From a virus: a stretch of DNA of 64,000 bases. Position numbers and translations under genes: made by a program. This document shows, piece by piece, positions 17,284 through 26,184 of this stretch; positions within the stretch are counted from its first letter, which is position 1; each line of letters begins with the position of its first letter. The notes below the pieces were generated by a model. That model did not search any database, had not been told where the DNA came from, and worked only from the letters and a program-made list of their open reading frames with translations. The DNA lies in IMG/VR virus record IMGVR_UViG_3300047678_000169, positions 16,239 to 80,238 of that record. One strand, written 5' to 3'.

Positions 17284-17886
17284 TTAGTATTTAACAATCT
17301 TTACCAATTTGTCGTTGTTGAAGAATTCTACGCTCTTTATGTTTTCAGATACAAATTTATTCTCTTCGTAAGATAGATGTGGGCTAGCAAATGAATTGGT
17401 TGTTTCCCAATTTCTCAACAAGAAGTCGGTTCTCTCAGCAGCTGGATACAAGGGACAGGTGTGAAGGTCTTCGATGAAATAAATTCCTCCAGACTTCAAG
17501 GCCTTCAATAGAACAAAGAGGCTGACCTGTTGGTGTGGCATTTGGTGTGCTCCATCATCAACGATGAAATCAAGAGGTTCCATATCAGGAATCATACTAT
17601 TCAAGTGCTCTCTATTGGTTTGGTCTAGAATATAGACCTTTTCACAAATACTCTTGTCAAAGAATGAAGAACAATCATTAATATCCATTCCCCAGAGCTT
17701 CATTTCTGGATTATATTCTTTCCACATTCTCAAAGAATCTCCATGCCAAATCCCAATTTCAAGAAGTTTGACTGGGCCTTCACTTGGGACATATTTCTCA
17801 TACGTCAATGTATAGGAATGTTTTTCAAACCATTCCGTTCCTTTGTCTGCGTGGTGCTTGTTAGCAATTTCTGTTAAATTTCTCAT
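17284..17886 (-). CDS. class I SAM-dependent methyltransferase
   Basis: The 200-residue protein has VKLLEIGIWHGDSLRMW (motif I) and LDFIVDDGAHQMPHQQ, a pattern common in sugar O-methyltransferases of the TylF/MycF group, where the DD pair binds metal. GGIYFIEDLHTC follows. It probably methylates a hydroxyl on a glycan or nucleotide-sugar. It is coupled to the FkbM gene upstream. Confidence 0.8.
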   Translation of the reverse strand: MRNLTEIANKHHADKGTEWFEKHSYTLTYEKYVPSEGPVKLLEIGIWHGDSLRMWKEYNPEMKLWGMDINDCSSFFDKSICEKVYILDQTNREHLNSMIPDMEPLDFIVDDGAHQMPHQQVSLFVLLKALKSGGIYFIEDLHTCPLYPAAERTDFLLRNWETTNSFASPHLSYEENKFVSENIKSVEFFNNDKLVKIVKY

Positions 17887-18590
17887 GTTAGTAGTATTGT
17901 GTAGTAGTCTTGAGTTTTTCTCATATAGTCGTCAGTCACTTCTGAGCCTGTGGATGGACCAGAAACAATGAGTCCTCTTAAATAATGTGACCTTAATTCA
18001 ATCAAGTGTTCGATGTTTTCTTGAAAGTTTGGCATCATTGGTGGATGGATGGATAATAGAGTTGGAGGAATCTCATTCCTCAAGAATATAGATTTAGCTA
18101 CAGCATATTCCCCACCCTCAATATCAATCTTTACAAAGTTAATATTACCAGCTTCTTCAATTATAGAACTGACATAATCATCTAAGGTCATACACTCCGT
18201 TTCAAATGATAGCTCAGGCCTGAAATTTCCAACTCTTGTTACACTTTCTCCAAGTCTATTGTCGGAGCCCAACGTCATCTTTCCTTTGTAATCAGATAGA
18301 GCAAATTGATTCACTATGATGTTGGTGAATCCATTTAATGCTATGTTCTTGAACAGTTCTTCTTGAGCAACTGGGTCTGGTTCAAAGCAGTGAACTTTCT
18401 TGGCTAGTTGGGAGCCGTATAAGACGGTTGGACCTATCCACGCCCCAATGTCCAGATAACTTCTGTCTTTTACCAAGTGTTCATCAAAAATCTTATAAAT
18501 TTCCGATTCCCATCCGGAGTTTCCCCAAAATGGTCCGTTCGGAGTTCCTTCTGTAACATTAAATGTGAGATTGTTTCTTTTTACGTTCAT
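17883..18590 (-). CDS. FkbM-family methyltransferase (second copy)
   Basis: Start at ATG 18590 gives an ATGA overlap. RSYLDIGAWIGPTVLYGSQL is motif I and INFVKIDIEGGEYAVAKSI is the FkbM IDIEGGE segment. It is 235 residues long. It is not a close duplicate of the FkbM protein at 8223-8927, so the two probably modify different positions. Confidence 0.85.
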   Translation of the reverse strand: MNVKRNNLTFNVTEGTPNGPFWGNSGWESEIYKIFDEHLVKDRSYLDIGAWIGPTVLYGSQLAKKVHCFEPDPVAQEELFKNIALNGFTNIIVNQFALSDYKGKMTLGSDNRLGESVTRVGNFRPELSFETECMTLDDYVSSIIEEAGNINFVKIDIEGGEYAVAKSIFLRNEIPPTLLSIHPPMMPNFQENIEHLIELRSHYLRGLIVSGPSTGSEVTDDYMRKTQDYYTILLT

Positions 18591-19282
18591 AGGCCCATAT
18601 TTTCTTTTTGTGACCAATTCTTCAAATAGAATTCGTTTTGTTTTGTTTGTCTTTCGATGGTCTTATCGTGTATCAGAGAGAAATTAACATCAATTGGCAA
18701 TTCCGCAACAACCTTGGCTCCGGAGATTCTTTCATGTAGCTTTCTCTCCCACTTAATATCAGATGTATTTCTATAGATTCTGCCCTGTTTGTCTCCTGAG
18801 TTCCAGTTGATAATTGGTAGACCAGGAAACTCTTCCAAGAACGATACATGCCACCCCCATCTTTTAGCATCGGCCTCGGTCAAACCTCTGACAATATTAA
18901 CTCTTGGAACCCTATACAACTCTACAGATGGATTCGATTCCAATATCTCATGTATGTTCTCAATCAAAAAATCAGAAGGATATTCGTCAGCGTCTATTTG
19001 AAATACCCAACGATTTTTACAGTTGAGGGTTCCGAAGTTTTTATGTGCTCCAAAATCCCCATCTAAGTTGTGCTTGATTACTCTTCCCAATTTGGAAGAT
19101 GTGCTGAACAATGGGTGGAAAGCCAGTATCTTCTTAGTCTCTTCATTTGTTGAATTATCATCAACAATGATGATTTCATCGTCGGTGTTAGCAACGGTGT
19201 GATATAGTTTTTCAAGAAGCCGACTCAATTCGTCGGCTTCGTTGTGAACCGTTATCAAGTAAGAGATACTTGACTTAGCCAT
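18587..19282 (-). CDS. glycosyltransferase family 2
   Basis: ISYLITVHNEADELSRLLEK followed by EIIIVDDNSTNEETKKIL is the GT2 start. NRWVFQIDADEYPSDFLIEN contains DADE, the metal-binding DXD. SFLIHDKTIERQTKQNEFYLKN-type C-terminal residues are seen in cyclopropane/LPS GT2 enzymes. It is the gene directly downstream of groEL, 3 bases away, so it is co-transcribed with the chaperonin genes. Confidence 0.9.
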   Translation of the reverse strand: MAKSSISYLITVHNEADELSRLLEKLYHTVANTDDEIIIVDDNSTNEETKKILAFHPLFSTSSKLGRVIKHNLDGDFGAHKNFGTLNCKNRWVFQIDADEYPSDFLIENIHEILESNPSVELYRVPRVNIVRGLTEADAKRWGWHVSFLEEFPGLPIINWNSGDKQGRIYRNTSDIKWERKLHERISGAKVVAELPIDVNFSLIHDKTIERQTKQNEFYLKNWSQKENMGL

Positions 19283-19285
19283 GAA

Positions 19286-20902
19286 TTACATTCCTTCTTG
19301 TGGAATCTGCTGTTGAATTTGCTCGGCCTCATCTTCAATGTCAGCAATCATACATTCGGTGGTCAATAATAGACCAGCGATGGATGCAGCGTTTTGAAGA
19401 GCGGTGCGCGTGACCTTTGTTGGGTCAACAACTCCGGAAACAACCAAGTCTTGATAAACATCGGTTGCGACATTGTAACCGTAATTTCCCGTGTTCTTCA
19501 ACACTTCACTTACTACAACGTCTCCACTCTTTCCTGCATTTGAACACAGCATCTTGATTGGGTGTTCGATGGCTCTACGAACAATTTGAGCTCCAATTTG
19601 TTCATCGCCTTCTAACTTGAGAGCGTCAATAACCGAAGCACATCTCAATAGAGCAACTCCTCCACCCGGAACAATTCCCTCTTCAACTGCGGCACGTGTT
19701 GCGTGCAAGGCATCTTCAACACGGTCTTTCTTTTCTTTCATTTCGGATTCGGTGGCTGCGCCCGTGTGGACAACTGCAACTCCGCCAGTTAGTTTGGCAA
19801 GGCGTTCTTGAAGCTTCTCACGCTCGAAGTCAGAAGTCGATTTCTCAATTTCATTCTTAATGAGCTTAATACGAACTTCAATGGCAGCTGGTTTGCCCGT
19901 TCCGCCGATGATGGTGGTGCTATCCTTTGTTACAATAATCTTCTTAGCCTGACCCAAATCAGCAAAGGTTAATTTGTCAAGATTGAGCCCAAGCTCAGAG
20001 GTAATCAATTTTGCTCCAGTGATGGTCGCAATGTCCTCGAGGGTAGCACGGCGTCTATCACCAAATCCAGGTGCCTTAACAGCACATGAAACGAAAGCTC
20101 CACGAACTCTGTTTACAACCATAAAGGCGAGAGCATCACCCTCAACATCTTCAGCTATAACAAGGAGCTTCTTTCCCATCTTAGCAATTTCTGTAAAGAA
20201 TTTGGCCAATGGGGCTATGGTGGTGAGCTTCTTTTCGATAACCAGAACCAAAGCGTCATCAAGAACAGCTTGTTGGGTTTCTTGGTCTGCAAAATAAGCG
20301 GAAATGAATCCCTTATCGAACTGCATACCCTCAACGACCTCAAGAGTCGTATCCATTGAGCTAGCTTCTTCAACGGTGATTGTTCCATCCTTACCAACCT
20401 TATCCATGGCGTCGGCAATAATGTTACCAATTGAGGTATCCCAGTTGGCGGAGACGGTGGCGACCTGGCGAATCTCTTCGCTGCTGCTTACCTTTTTAGA
20501 GATTTTGGCTAATTCTGCTACAGCAGCTACTACAGCCTTGTCGATACCACGCTTCAAATACACCGGATTTGCGCCAGCGGCTACGGTCTTTAGACCTTCA
20601 CGATAGATTGCGGATGCAAGAACCGTTGCGGTGGTTGTTCCGTCTCCGGCCAAATCGTTGGTCTTGGAAGCAACTTCTTTTACCATTTGAGCACCCATGT
20701 TCTCAAACTTATCTTTGAGTTGAATAGACTTAGCAACCGTAACTCCGTCTTTGGTAATCAATGGAGAACCAAATCCACGTTCGATGGCGACATTGCGACC
20801 CTTGGGCCCCAATGTTACACTGACCGCATTTGATAGGGTTGTTACTCCAGCCAAGATTTTATTTCTGGCCTCTGCACTAAATAGGATTTCTTTTGATTTC
20901 AT
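19286..20902 (-). CDS. groEL: 60 kDa chaperonin GroEL
   Basis: The 538-residue protein has [33 protein letters not shown] (ATP site), [15 protein letters not shown] and [14 protein letters not shown], all classic GroEL signatures. The C-terminus ends QQQIPQEGM rather than in a GGM repeat tail. It forms the folding chamber for ATP-driven protein folding in the cytoplasm. It follows groES (20905-21198) with a 2-base gap, the normal groESL order. A phage copy would assist folding of virion or replication proteins. Confidence 0.98.
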   Translation of the reverse strand: MKSKEILFSAEARNKILAGVTTLSNAVSVTLGPKGRNVAIERGFGSPLITKDGVTVAKSIQLKDKFENMGAQMVKEVASKTNDLAGDGTTTATVLASAIYREGLKTVAAGANPVYLKRGIDKAVVAAVAELAKISKKVSSSEEIRQVATVSANWDTSIGNIIADAMDKVGKDGTITVEEASSMDTTLEVVEGMQFDKGFISAYFADQETQQAVLDDALVLVIEKKLTTIAPLAKFFTEIAKMGKKLLVIAEDVEGDALAFMVVNRVRGAFVSCAVKAPGFGDRRRATLEDIATITGAKLITSELGLNLDKLTFADLGQAKKIIVTKDSTTIIGGTGKPAAIEVRIKLIKNEIEKSTSDFEREKLQERLAKLTGGVAVVHTGAATESEMKEKKDRVEDALHATRAAVEEGIVPGGGVALLRCASVIDALKLEGDEQIGAQIVRRAIEHPIKMLCSNAGKSGDVVVSEVLKNTGNYGYNVATDVYQDLVVSGVVDPTKVTRTALQNAASIAGLLLTTECMIADIEDEAEQIQQQIPQEGM

Positions 20903-20904
20903 AA

Positions 20905-21198
20905 TTATTTCTCGACTCCGAGGATTTCTTCGATGTGTAGAAGATAGTGTTTGGCACCATCAACCTTAAATTCATTTCTTAGGTTCTTAGGAACAATAGC
21001 GGTAGCCTCAGGAACAAGCTCTTCTGGAACTTGAACGTCCTTGGTTCCCTTACCGACAGCTATTACAACGGCTCTATTGAGTCCATCAACTGCTGTAGGT
21101 GGTATGTAAAGTTCAAAATCACCTGATTTTGTGGTTTCTTCGGCCTCAACAAGTCTTACTAAGACCATGTTGCCAAGTGGAATTATTGTTTTGCTCAT
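20905..21198 (-). CDS. groES: 10 kDa co-chaperonin GroES
   Basis: The 97-residue protein starts [20 protein letters not shown], matching the PLxDRVLV beginning of GroES, and has [20 protein letters not shown] in the mobile loop/roof region. It caps the GroEL chamber. The mobile loop is divergent from host types, so it may be tuned to the phage GroEL. It overlaps the glycosyltransferase stop upstream by 4 bases. Confidence 0.92.
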   Translation of the reverse strand: MSKTIIPLGNMVLVRLVEAEETTKSGDFELYIPPTAVDGLNRAVVIAVGKGTKDVQVPEELVPEATAIVPKNLRNEFKVDGAKHYLLHIEEILGVEK

Positions 21199-22484
21199 AG
21201 TTTTTCGATTTTCTTAAATTTAGGTAATACCAACTGAACTTTCTTTTCAAAGACTGGTAAATGTTTTTCTATAACTTCAATCAACAACTTGTTACCAGCC
21301 TCAAGGGTGAACTTTTCAGAATTCTCAAGTCGGAGTTTTTCCGCATTTGGGACGTAGTTGATGTAATTTTCAAATACATCATTCATCTTACCAGCTGCGA
21401 CACTGTAGTTTACGGTATACCAGTTTCCTTCTTTGACAATCCATTCATTGACTGCTGAATCGGGTATGTTGGTCAATGTTCCAGGCAACAATACCGCTAA
21501 GGTCTTTGGTAAAAAGTCCAATTGACCTGACCAACCAGAAGCAATTACTGGCTTGCCACTCAACGATGCTTCTAGTAGAGGGCGACCAAATCCTTCTCCG
21601 TGAGTAAAGCAAACGTGTGCTTTTACCTTTGGGTGATTGTATAGTCGATTCATTTCTTCAAGGCTTAGGTCGCCATGAACAAGATAGACGTTTGGTAAGT
21701 TTCCTTCCAATCCATGACGGGCACGATTAATCTTCTTCAAGATTTCATCCTTATCCATTTGAGAGAAATTGGCTCCAGAAGTCTTTAGAATCAATGCCGG
21801 TGCGTTCTTTTTATTCTTAAACACTTCACTGAACACCTTGACCAACATTCCAATATCCTTGCGGTCGGCTCCCAAGTCTCCTTGTAGCCAGTGACCAACC
21901 ATCAAGAAACCAAATGTCTCTGGAATACTATTCATCATTTGGTCAATCGCAGGATTTTCCTTTTGGGTCTTTTTAAAGATGGATGTGTTCACCCCTTCAA
22001 ATGCCACTTCGATTGGCTTGTTGAGAGCAACAGCCTCTTGGCGGCCGTCTGGATGGGTTCTTGTAAATGAAGCCTTAACAAATACATCCTTTGCAAATTT
22101 AGAAGGGACGATGTTAAGATTCATTCTGTTCAAACCATCAATCCATTCAGCCTTCGGTAAGGTTGTTTCAATACCGGCGGTGATACCAATGTTGAATTTA
22201 CCCATTGCTTGAAATTCATTTGGTATGGATACCTGAACGAATAGTTCTGGCTGAGTGGTGATAGGTGCTGTAGCAATTGCTGCTCTAATCAAAGCGCTGT
22301 TTGGGTCTTCGTCCGTGTCCAAAGCAGTGTTTGGACAAGCCCCCCAACGCATAGGAATGATTTTCAAATCAAACTTTCCCCAGTTGATGAGTGCGATGCA
22401 TATCTGCCTCATGTGGTCCCCATACCCGCTCCGAGATTGGACGGGTCCCTGTATTACACAAATTGGTTTTATTTCTTGATTCAT
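21195..22484 (-). CDS. glycosyltransferase family 4 (GT-B fold)
   Basis: The 429-residue protein has a Rossmann-like N-domain (PICVIQGPVQSRSGYGDHMR). The C-domain segment CFTHGEGFGRPLLEASLSGK is the E-x7-E donor-binding motif of GT4 enzymes. VYLVHGDLSLEEMNRLY precedes it. It is directly upstream of groES, with ATG/stop overlaps on both sides. Confidence 0.85.
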   Translation of the reverse strand: MNQEIKPICVIQGPVQSRSGYGDHMRQICIALINWGKFDLKIIPMRWGACPNTALDTDEDPNSALIRAAIATAPITTQPELFVQVSIPNEFQAMGKFNIGITAGIETTLPKAEWIDGLNRMNLNIVPSKFAKDVFVKASFTRTHPDGRQEAVALNKPIEVAFEGVNTSIFKKTQKENPAIDQMMNSIPETFGFLMVGHWLQGDLGADRKDIGMLVKVFSEVFKNKKNAPALILKTSGANFSQMDKDEILKKINRARHGLEGNLPNVYLVHGDLSLEEMNRLYNHPKVKAHVCFTHGEGFGRPLLEASLSGKPVIASGWSGQLDFLPKTLAVLLPGTLTNIPDSAVNEWIVKEGNWYTVNYSVAAGKMNDVFENYINYVPNAEKLRLENSEKFTLEAGNKLLIEVIEKHLPVFEKKVQLVLPKFKKIEKL

Positions 22485-23278
22485 AGGTCTAAATTGGTTT
22501 CTGTGATTATCTTGTAAGACATTTCATTTGTCAAACAATATTGTTGTGCGGCTTTTGTTTTTGCCATAATCTTTGGTTGTTTTAGTAAATTTGTAGGCTT
22601 GACTTCGTGTATCTCTGTTTGATTTATTAAGAAGTCTGGGACATAATATCTATTGACGTTCGTGGTTGGGTCAAAGTATTGAATGTGGACACCATGTTTC
22701 TTAGTCCATTTGATTCCGGAAAAGTCCATGATTTCCATGTATTTTTTCTCGTAGGAGCTTTCATAATACTCTTTGGTTCCGTCTGGCTTCTTGTGCCAAC
22801 CCTTAACGAAGCGATGTTGATTTTTGAGAGTTCCATTGGCTAATTTTCGGGAAATGGTTTCTGATACTTTTTGTCCAAGAGCTTTATAGTCGGTTTTTCT
22901 TTTTGATAAATCGATTTCTCCATTATCATACATCCTCTGTATTATTATGGAGTTTTTCTTTGATAGTTTTTGTAATCGTTTGTCTGTTTTCTTAGATTTT
23001 CCCGTTGCCCAAGGTTCTCCAAAATTATATCCATTGCCCGGTTTTGCTAATTGAGGATGTGTGTCCTTTGTCAGACCATTGTTCCAACTGCCTCCATGAT
23101 TTTTTGACCATTTACAAAATCCACGCTTAGCGTTTTCTCTCCTTTCTTCAAGCCGTCTGGGGTCTGAATTGGAACACTTCTTGCTACAGTATTTAGCAAT
23201 GTCTTTACGATAGGTTCCGACGTAAAATGTGGAGCTACATACCTCACAATGTTTTTGAATTGGTTCTTTTCTTTTCAT
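22481..23278 (-). CDS. PD-(D/E)XK-type homing endonuclease with N-terminal zinc finger
   Basis: An N-terminal CEVCSSTF...CSKKC motif forms a zinc finger. The C-terminal third has RYYVPDFLINQTEIHEVKPT, where PDF and EVKP are the catalytic PD-(D/E)XK residues of Vsr/EDxHD-like phage homing endonucleases. The middle is basic and repeat-like. It has 265 residues. It is inserted between a small gene and a GT4 gene, as expected for a free-standing homing endonuclease. A relative lies at 29625-30101. Confidence 0.75.
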   Translation of the reverse strand: MKRKEPIQKHCEVCSSTFYVGTYRKDIAKYCSKKCSNSDPRRLEERRENAKRGFCKWSKNHGGSWNNGLTKDTHPQLAKPGNGYNFGEPWATGKSKKTDKRLQKLSKKNSIIIQRMYDNGEIDLSKRKTDYKALGQKVSETISRKLANGTLKNQHRFVKGWHKKPDGTKEYYESSYEKKYMEIMDFSGIKWTKKHGVHIQYFDPTTNVNRYYVPDFLINQTEIHEVKPTNLLKQPKIMAKTKAAQQYCLTNEMSYKIITETNLDL

Positions 23279-23408
23279 TTTCTATTTCCTTTATGAGTAT
23301 GGTTTCGGCCCAACTGGATATCTTCAAACTATTGACCCTGCAATAGTTCTTGATAATCTCATATGATGGTGAGTTTATCGGAAGAGTCTTTTTTGGTGAT
23401 TTTGTCAT
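23244..23408 (-). CDS. small hypothetical protein (54 aa)
   Basis: ATG 23408 follows a TATACTTATGGG element by 4 bases. The protein starts MTKSPKKTLPINSPSYEI, has a short hydrophobic helix and ends in a basic tail. Its 3' end overlaps the first 35 bases of the downstream endonuclease gene. No family is recognised. Confidence 0.45.
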   Translation of the reverse strand: MTKSPKKTLPINSPSYEIIKNYCRVNSLKISSWAETILIKEIENEKKRTNSKTL

Positions 23409-23412
23409 ACCC

Positions 23413-23420
23413 ATAAGTAT
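23413..23420 (-). promoter_or_regulatory. ATACTTAT element upstream of 54-aa gene
   Basis: Same element, minus strand, 5 bases before ATG 23408, preceded by TATAT. Confidence 0.45.
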
Positions 23421-23433
23421 ATAGAAAGTGTAG

Positions 23434-23457
23434 AAAAGTGTATTTATTTACACTTTT
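23434..23457 (-). terminator. hairpin after small coiled-coil gene
   Basis: AAAAGTGTA and TACACTTTT pair as a 9-bp stem around a 6-nt loop, just downstream of the 23467-23658 gene. Likely an intrinsic terminator, with U-rich stem base. Confidence 0.55.
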
Positions 23458-23466
23458 CTTAAGATA

Positions 23467-23658
23467 TTAAGGTGCCGTTCCTGGAGTGTTCTGTGCTTCT
23501 TGTTCTTCAATGATTGCGTGAATTTCGTTCTCTACATCGTTGATACGGTCTTTGAAATCGACGTTAGCAGCTTTCTTCTCATTCTTGATTTCGGAGAGTT
23601 GCTTTGTCAATTCATATACCTTTGTCTTTGCTTCGTCTTTAGTTAGTGGCTTTGCCAT
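23467..23658 (-). CDS. small coiled-coil protein (63 aa)
   Basis: The protein is a single charged helix (KDEAKTKVYELTKQLSEIKN and DRINDVENEIHAIIEEQ), predicted coiled coil, ending TPGTAP. A hairpin (23434-23457) follows it as a likely terminator. It lies 17 bases after the GT4 gene. Function unknown. Confidence 0.6.
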   Translation of the reverse strand: MAKPLTKDEAKTKVYELTKQLSEIKNEKKAANVDFKDRINDVENEIHAIIEEQEAQNTPGTAP

Positions 23659-23675
23659 AGTTTTGTTGGGTTAGA

Positions 23676-25175
23676 TTATTTGTTAAATTTTGATAATACT
23701 TTGTCTTTGTCGATTGGAGGAATTATGAATCCAAGATTATTGTCTGGCATCTGATGACCTACGTATTCGTCATGGCGGTGAAGATTAAACTTCTCTCTTC
23801 CCTTCCAGTTGACCATCATTGAATCGAGTCCTTCAATCATTTTGTTACACATGTTTCCGGAGTTCAATCCTCCAATTCCATTAGCGTATTCACGACCAAG
23901 TGCTCCATATTCGGTTCTTTTCTCATGACCAACGCTATACCAATACATCAATGCTTCAGCAGCATCTTCCCAGCGAGCATAGTCTGCCAAGATGTAAGGA
24001 GTTGGAATTGAACCCTGTAAGAGTCTAGCGCCTGGATAAATTGGCGTTACCCACTTACCATGCTTTTGGTATCTACCATCGTGGTTACTTCCCCATGTAG
24101 TATCAAATTCAACGAGCTTTCCAGATTCGTCTTGGAAACCACATTGGTCTTGAAGACCTCCGGTAACAGTTACAATGATTGGAGTTCCTGCCATGAGACT
24201 TTCAGCTGTTCCCAATCCAAATCCTTCATTGTCAGAAAGATTGATGGTAACATCAGCCAAATTATACAAGATGTTCATTTCTGCTGGACCATACTTTCCA
24301 TTACTGAATAGAACATCATAGTTCGGACACAGCGCTTCCTTACATGCAATCAAATCGGTTCCAGCATCTTCGACTGGGTTAGTGTGAAGTAAAAATACAC
24401 ACTTAGCAGCTTCTTCCTTTGGAAGATTGTCACAGAAGGCTCGGTAAGCGAGCATAATGGACGATGTTTGTTTACGACGAATATTTCTACTGTTGTAAAG
24501 AACAACATATTTGTAATCCTTCTTAAAGAGGGATTTCTTCATTGCAGCCACCTTGGCCAAATCAGCTTCGGAAGTCAATGGACGAAATACGTCGGGATTG
24601 ATTCCGTGTGGGACATAAGTAACTGTGGTCGGCTTGTTATATGTGGTTCCCAAGATGCTCTTAACAATGTTTTCAGTTTGTTTGCTGATACATCCAATCC
24701 AATCACAGCTTTGATAGAATGGGCGATTATACATTGGGTATGGTAGGTCGTCCCAAATTGAATAGAATCCAATTGGAACCTTTTGACGAACTTCACGTTC
24801 AATTCCATATAGCCAAATCCAGAAACGTGGGTCAGTGAAGTGGAGAATAGCGTCTGGCTTTTCCAAGCCCATTACTTCATTCAAGATTTCAGGGCTTCCA
24901 TATCCATCGACTGGATAGAGTTGAACATATGGGTCAACGATGCCGGTTTCTACCTTTGTAGCATCATTGAGGTTCATGACCCTACCCTTTTCAGGATGTT
25001 GAACAGCTCCGGCGATTTGTGCCCAATTATATTTGTGAGCGGTTCCCATTACGAATTCTCTGGCCATCGTTGCGATGCCTGAGTGCATTCTTAGGTCGTC
25101 ACAGAGAAGCAAAATCTTTTTGCGTTGTTCCTTTGGTAAGTATCCTTCACGTTGTCCGATAATAGAGAATGACAT
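23676..25175 (-). CDS. glycosyltransferase family 4 (GT-B fold)
   Basis: A 499-residue GT-B protein. The N-domain begins KILLLCDDLRMHSGIATMAR. The C-domain has TINLSDNEGFGLGTAESLMA, the E-x7-E donor site, and TPIIVTVTGGLQDQCGF. TYVPHGINPDVFRPL is the usual interdomain linker of GT4 enzymes. It is first in transcription order of the large glycan operon and is preceded by a 42-base gap. Confidence 0.88.
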   Translation of the reverse strand: MSFSIIGQREGYLPKEQRKKILLLCDDLRMHSGIATMAREFVMGTAHKYNWAQIAGAVQHPEKGRVMNLNDATKVETGIVDPYVQLYPVDGYGSPEILNEVMGLEKPDAILHFTDPRFWIWLYGIEREVRQKVPIGFYSIWDDLPYPMYNRPFYQSCDWIGCISKQTENIVKSILGTTYNKPTTVTYVPHGINPDVFRPLTSEADLAKVAAMKKSLFKKDYKYVVLYNSRNIRRKQTSSIMLAYRAFCDNLPKEEAAKCVFLLHTNPVEDAGTDLIACKEALCPNYDVLFSNGKYGPAEMNILYNLADVTINLSDNEGFGLGTAESLMAGTPIIVTVTGGLQDQCGFQDESGKLVEFDTTWGSNHDGRYQKHGKWVTPIYPGARLLQGSIPTPYILADYARWEDAAEALMYWYSVGHEKRTEYGALGREYANGIGGLNSGNMCNKMIEGLDSMMVNWKGREKFNLHRHDEYVGHQMPDNNLGFIIPPIDKDKVLSKFNK

Positions 25176-25217
25176 AATGTAACTGTGTTAGTATGGAGTG
25201 TTTTAAGTGTTTGTCAA

Positions 25218-25427
25218 TTAGAATGATGAGCCGCTCGCTTGAAGGTCGGTTGTTTTATCGACCTGCGTGCGGAATGCTTCATTGTTGACATACAGATAAA
25301 CACAACGATTGACCAATTTCTGTAGAGACATTCCGTTTCCGACTGATAGATGCTTGAATGCATCATACTTGTCCTTGAATACGTGAACGCTCGTGAAAGA
25401 GGTTTGGTGGTTTCCTTTGAGTCTCAT
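25218..25427 (-). CDS. small hypothetical protein (69 aa)
   Basis: The protein contains VFKDKYDAFKHLSVGNGMSL and LQKLVNRCVYLYVN, a strand-helix-helix pattern reminiscent of ribbon-helix-helix regulators. No strict signature is present. The gene stands alone between spacers of 42 and 115 bases. It might be a small DNA-binding regulator. Confidence 0.5.
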   Translation of the reverse strand: MRLKGNHQTSFTSVHVFKDKYDAFKHLSVGNGMSLQKLVNRCVYLYVNNEAFRTQVDKTTDLQASGSSF

Positions 25428-25477
25428 AAATTTCCTTGGTTAGTTTACATTCATATATATGGATGTATAACGGAAAT

Positions 25478-25495
25478 AATCGCTCAAAAGCGATT
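25478..25495 (-). terminator. hairpin after 25543-26160 gene
   Basis: AATCGCT and AGCGATT form a 7-bp stem with a 4-nt loop downstream of the gene. No strong U-run follows. Confidence 0.4.
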
Positions 25496-25542
25496 TTCTA
25501 TCTTCTTATATACCACTCTAAAAATAAGGATATTTTAATCCG

Positions 25543-26160
25543 TTATTTATTTAATGAGGACTCAATCTTTTCTTTATATTTAGTCGGAAACCCAATCATG
25601 ACCTTGGTAAAGGTCTTTCCTTTGATTTCTCTCTTATAATGAAATTCATCAACAGGAATTATAGTTTTTCCAGGCAAAAATTGTGGGACCTCGGACACAG
25701 GAACCTTCTTCCACCCCATTCTATTCGCCATTGCTTCGGCAGCACCGGACACTTCAGCGTATGTTCTCTTCAATAACAAATCGTCTTTAATGATGCGTAT
25801 TAAGTCAATAAGACCTTGTGTTGGTTTCGAACCTTCTCGACCAGACGATGCTCCCATGACTCTTTTCAAACCAAATTCAGTTCTTTGAACAATAGCAATG
25901 GCTACAACATCTTTACCTCTCCTTGACATTTTCCAAAACATGTCTGGGTCATTGGCTAATTTAATCAATTCATCACGCATGCCTTGTTCAGTTTCAATTC
26001 CCTTGTATCCGCCGGCATAACGGTAAGATTTGACCATTAATGGAAGCACTTGGTCAACAAACTTGAGCTTCTCTTGAGTGGTTCTCGCGTTGAGAACATG
26101 CTCTTTCAAGACCTCTTGAACAGATTCTATAATAAGTTTTCTAATATCTGAGCGATTCAC
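25543..26160 (-). CDS. phage protein of unknown function, possibly GNAT-like (205 aa)
   Basis: The N-terminus MNRSDIRKLIIESVQEVLKE is the short helical tag often seen on T4-like virion and prohead-associated proteins. The body has beta strands and a VVAIAIVQRTEFGLKRVMGA stretch. I cannot assign an activity; an acetyltransferase-like fold is only a guess. An AAATAAATATAG element lies just upstream of its ATG. Confidence 0.5.
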   Translation of the reverse strand: MNRSDIRKLIIESVQEVLKEHVLNARTTQEKLKFVDQVLPLMVKSYRYAGGYKGIETEQGMRDELIKLANDPDMFWKMSRRGKDVVAIAIVQRTEFGLKRVMGASSGREGSKPTQGLIDLIRIIKDDLLLKRTYAEVSGAAEAMANRMGWKKVPVSEVPQFLPGKTIIPVDEFHYKREIKGKTFTKVMIGFPTKYKEKIESSLNK

Positions 26161-26184
26161 TTAAATAAATATAGAACAACTCTC

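Noticed and set aside
19974-20606. Plus-strand ORFs opposite groEL
   Set aside because: They are Ser/Arg-rich antisense reads of a highly conserved gene and carry no independent signal.
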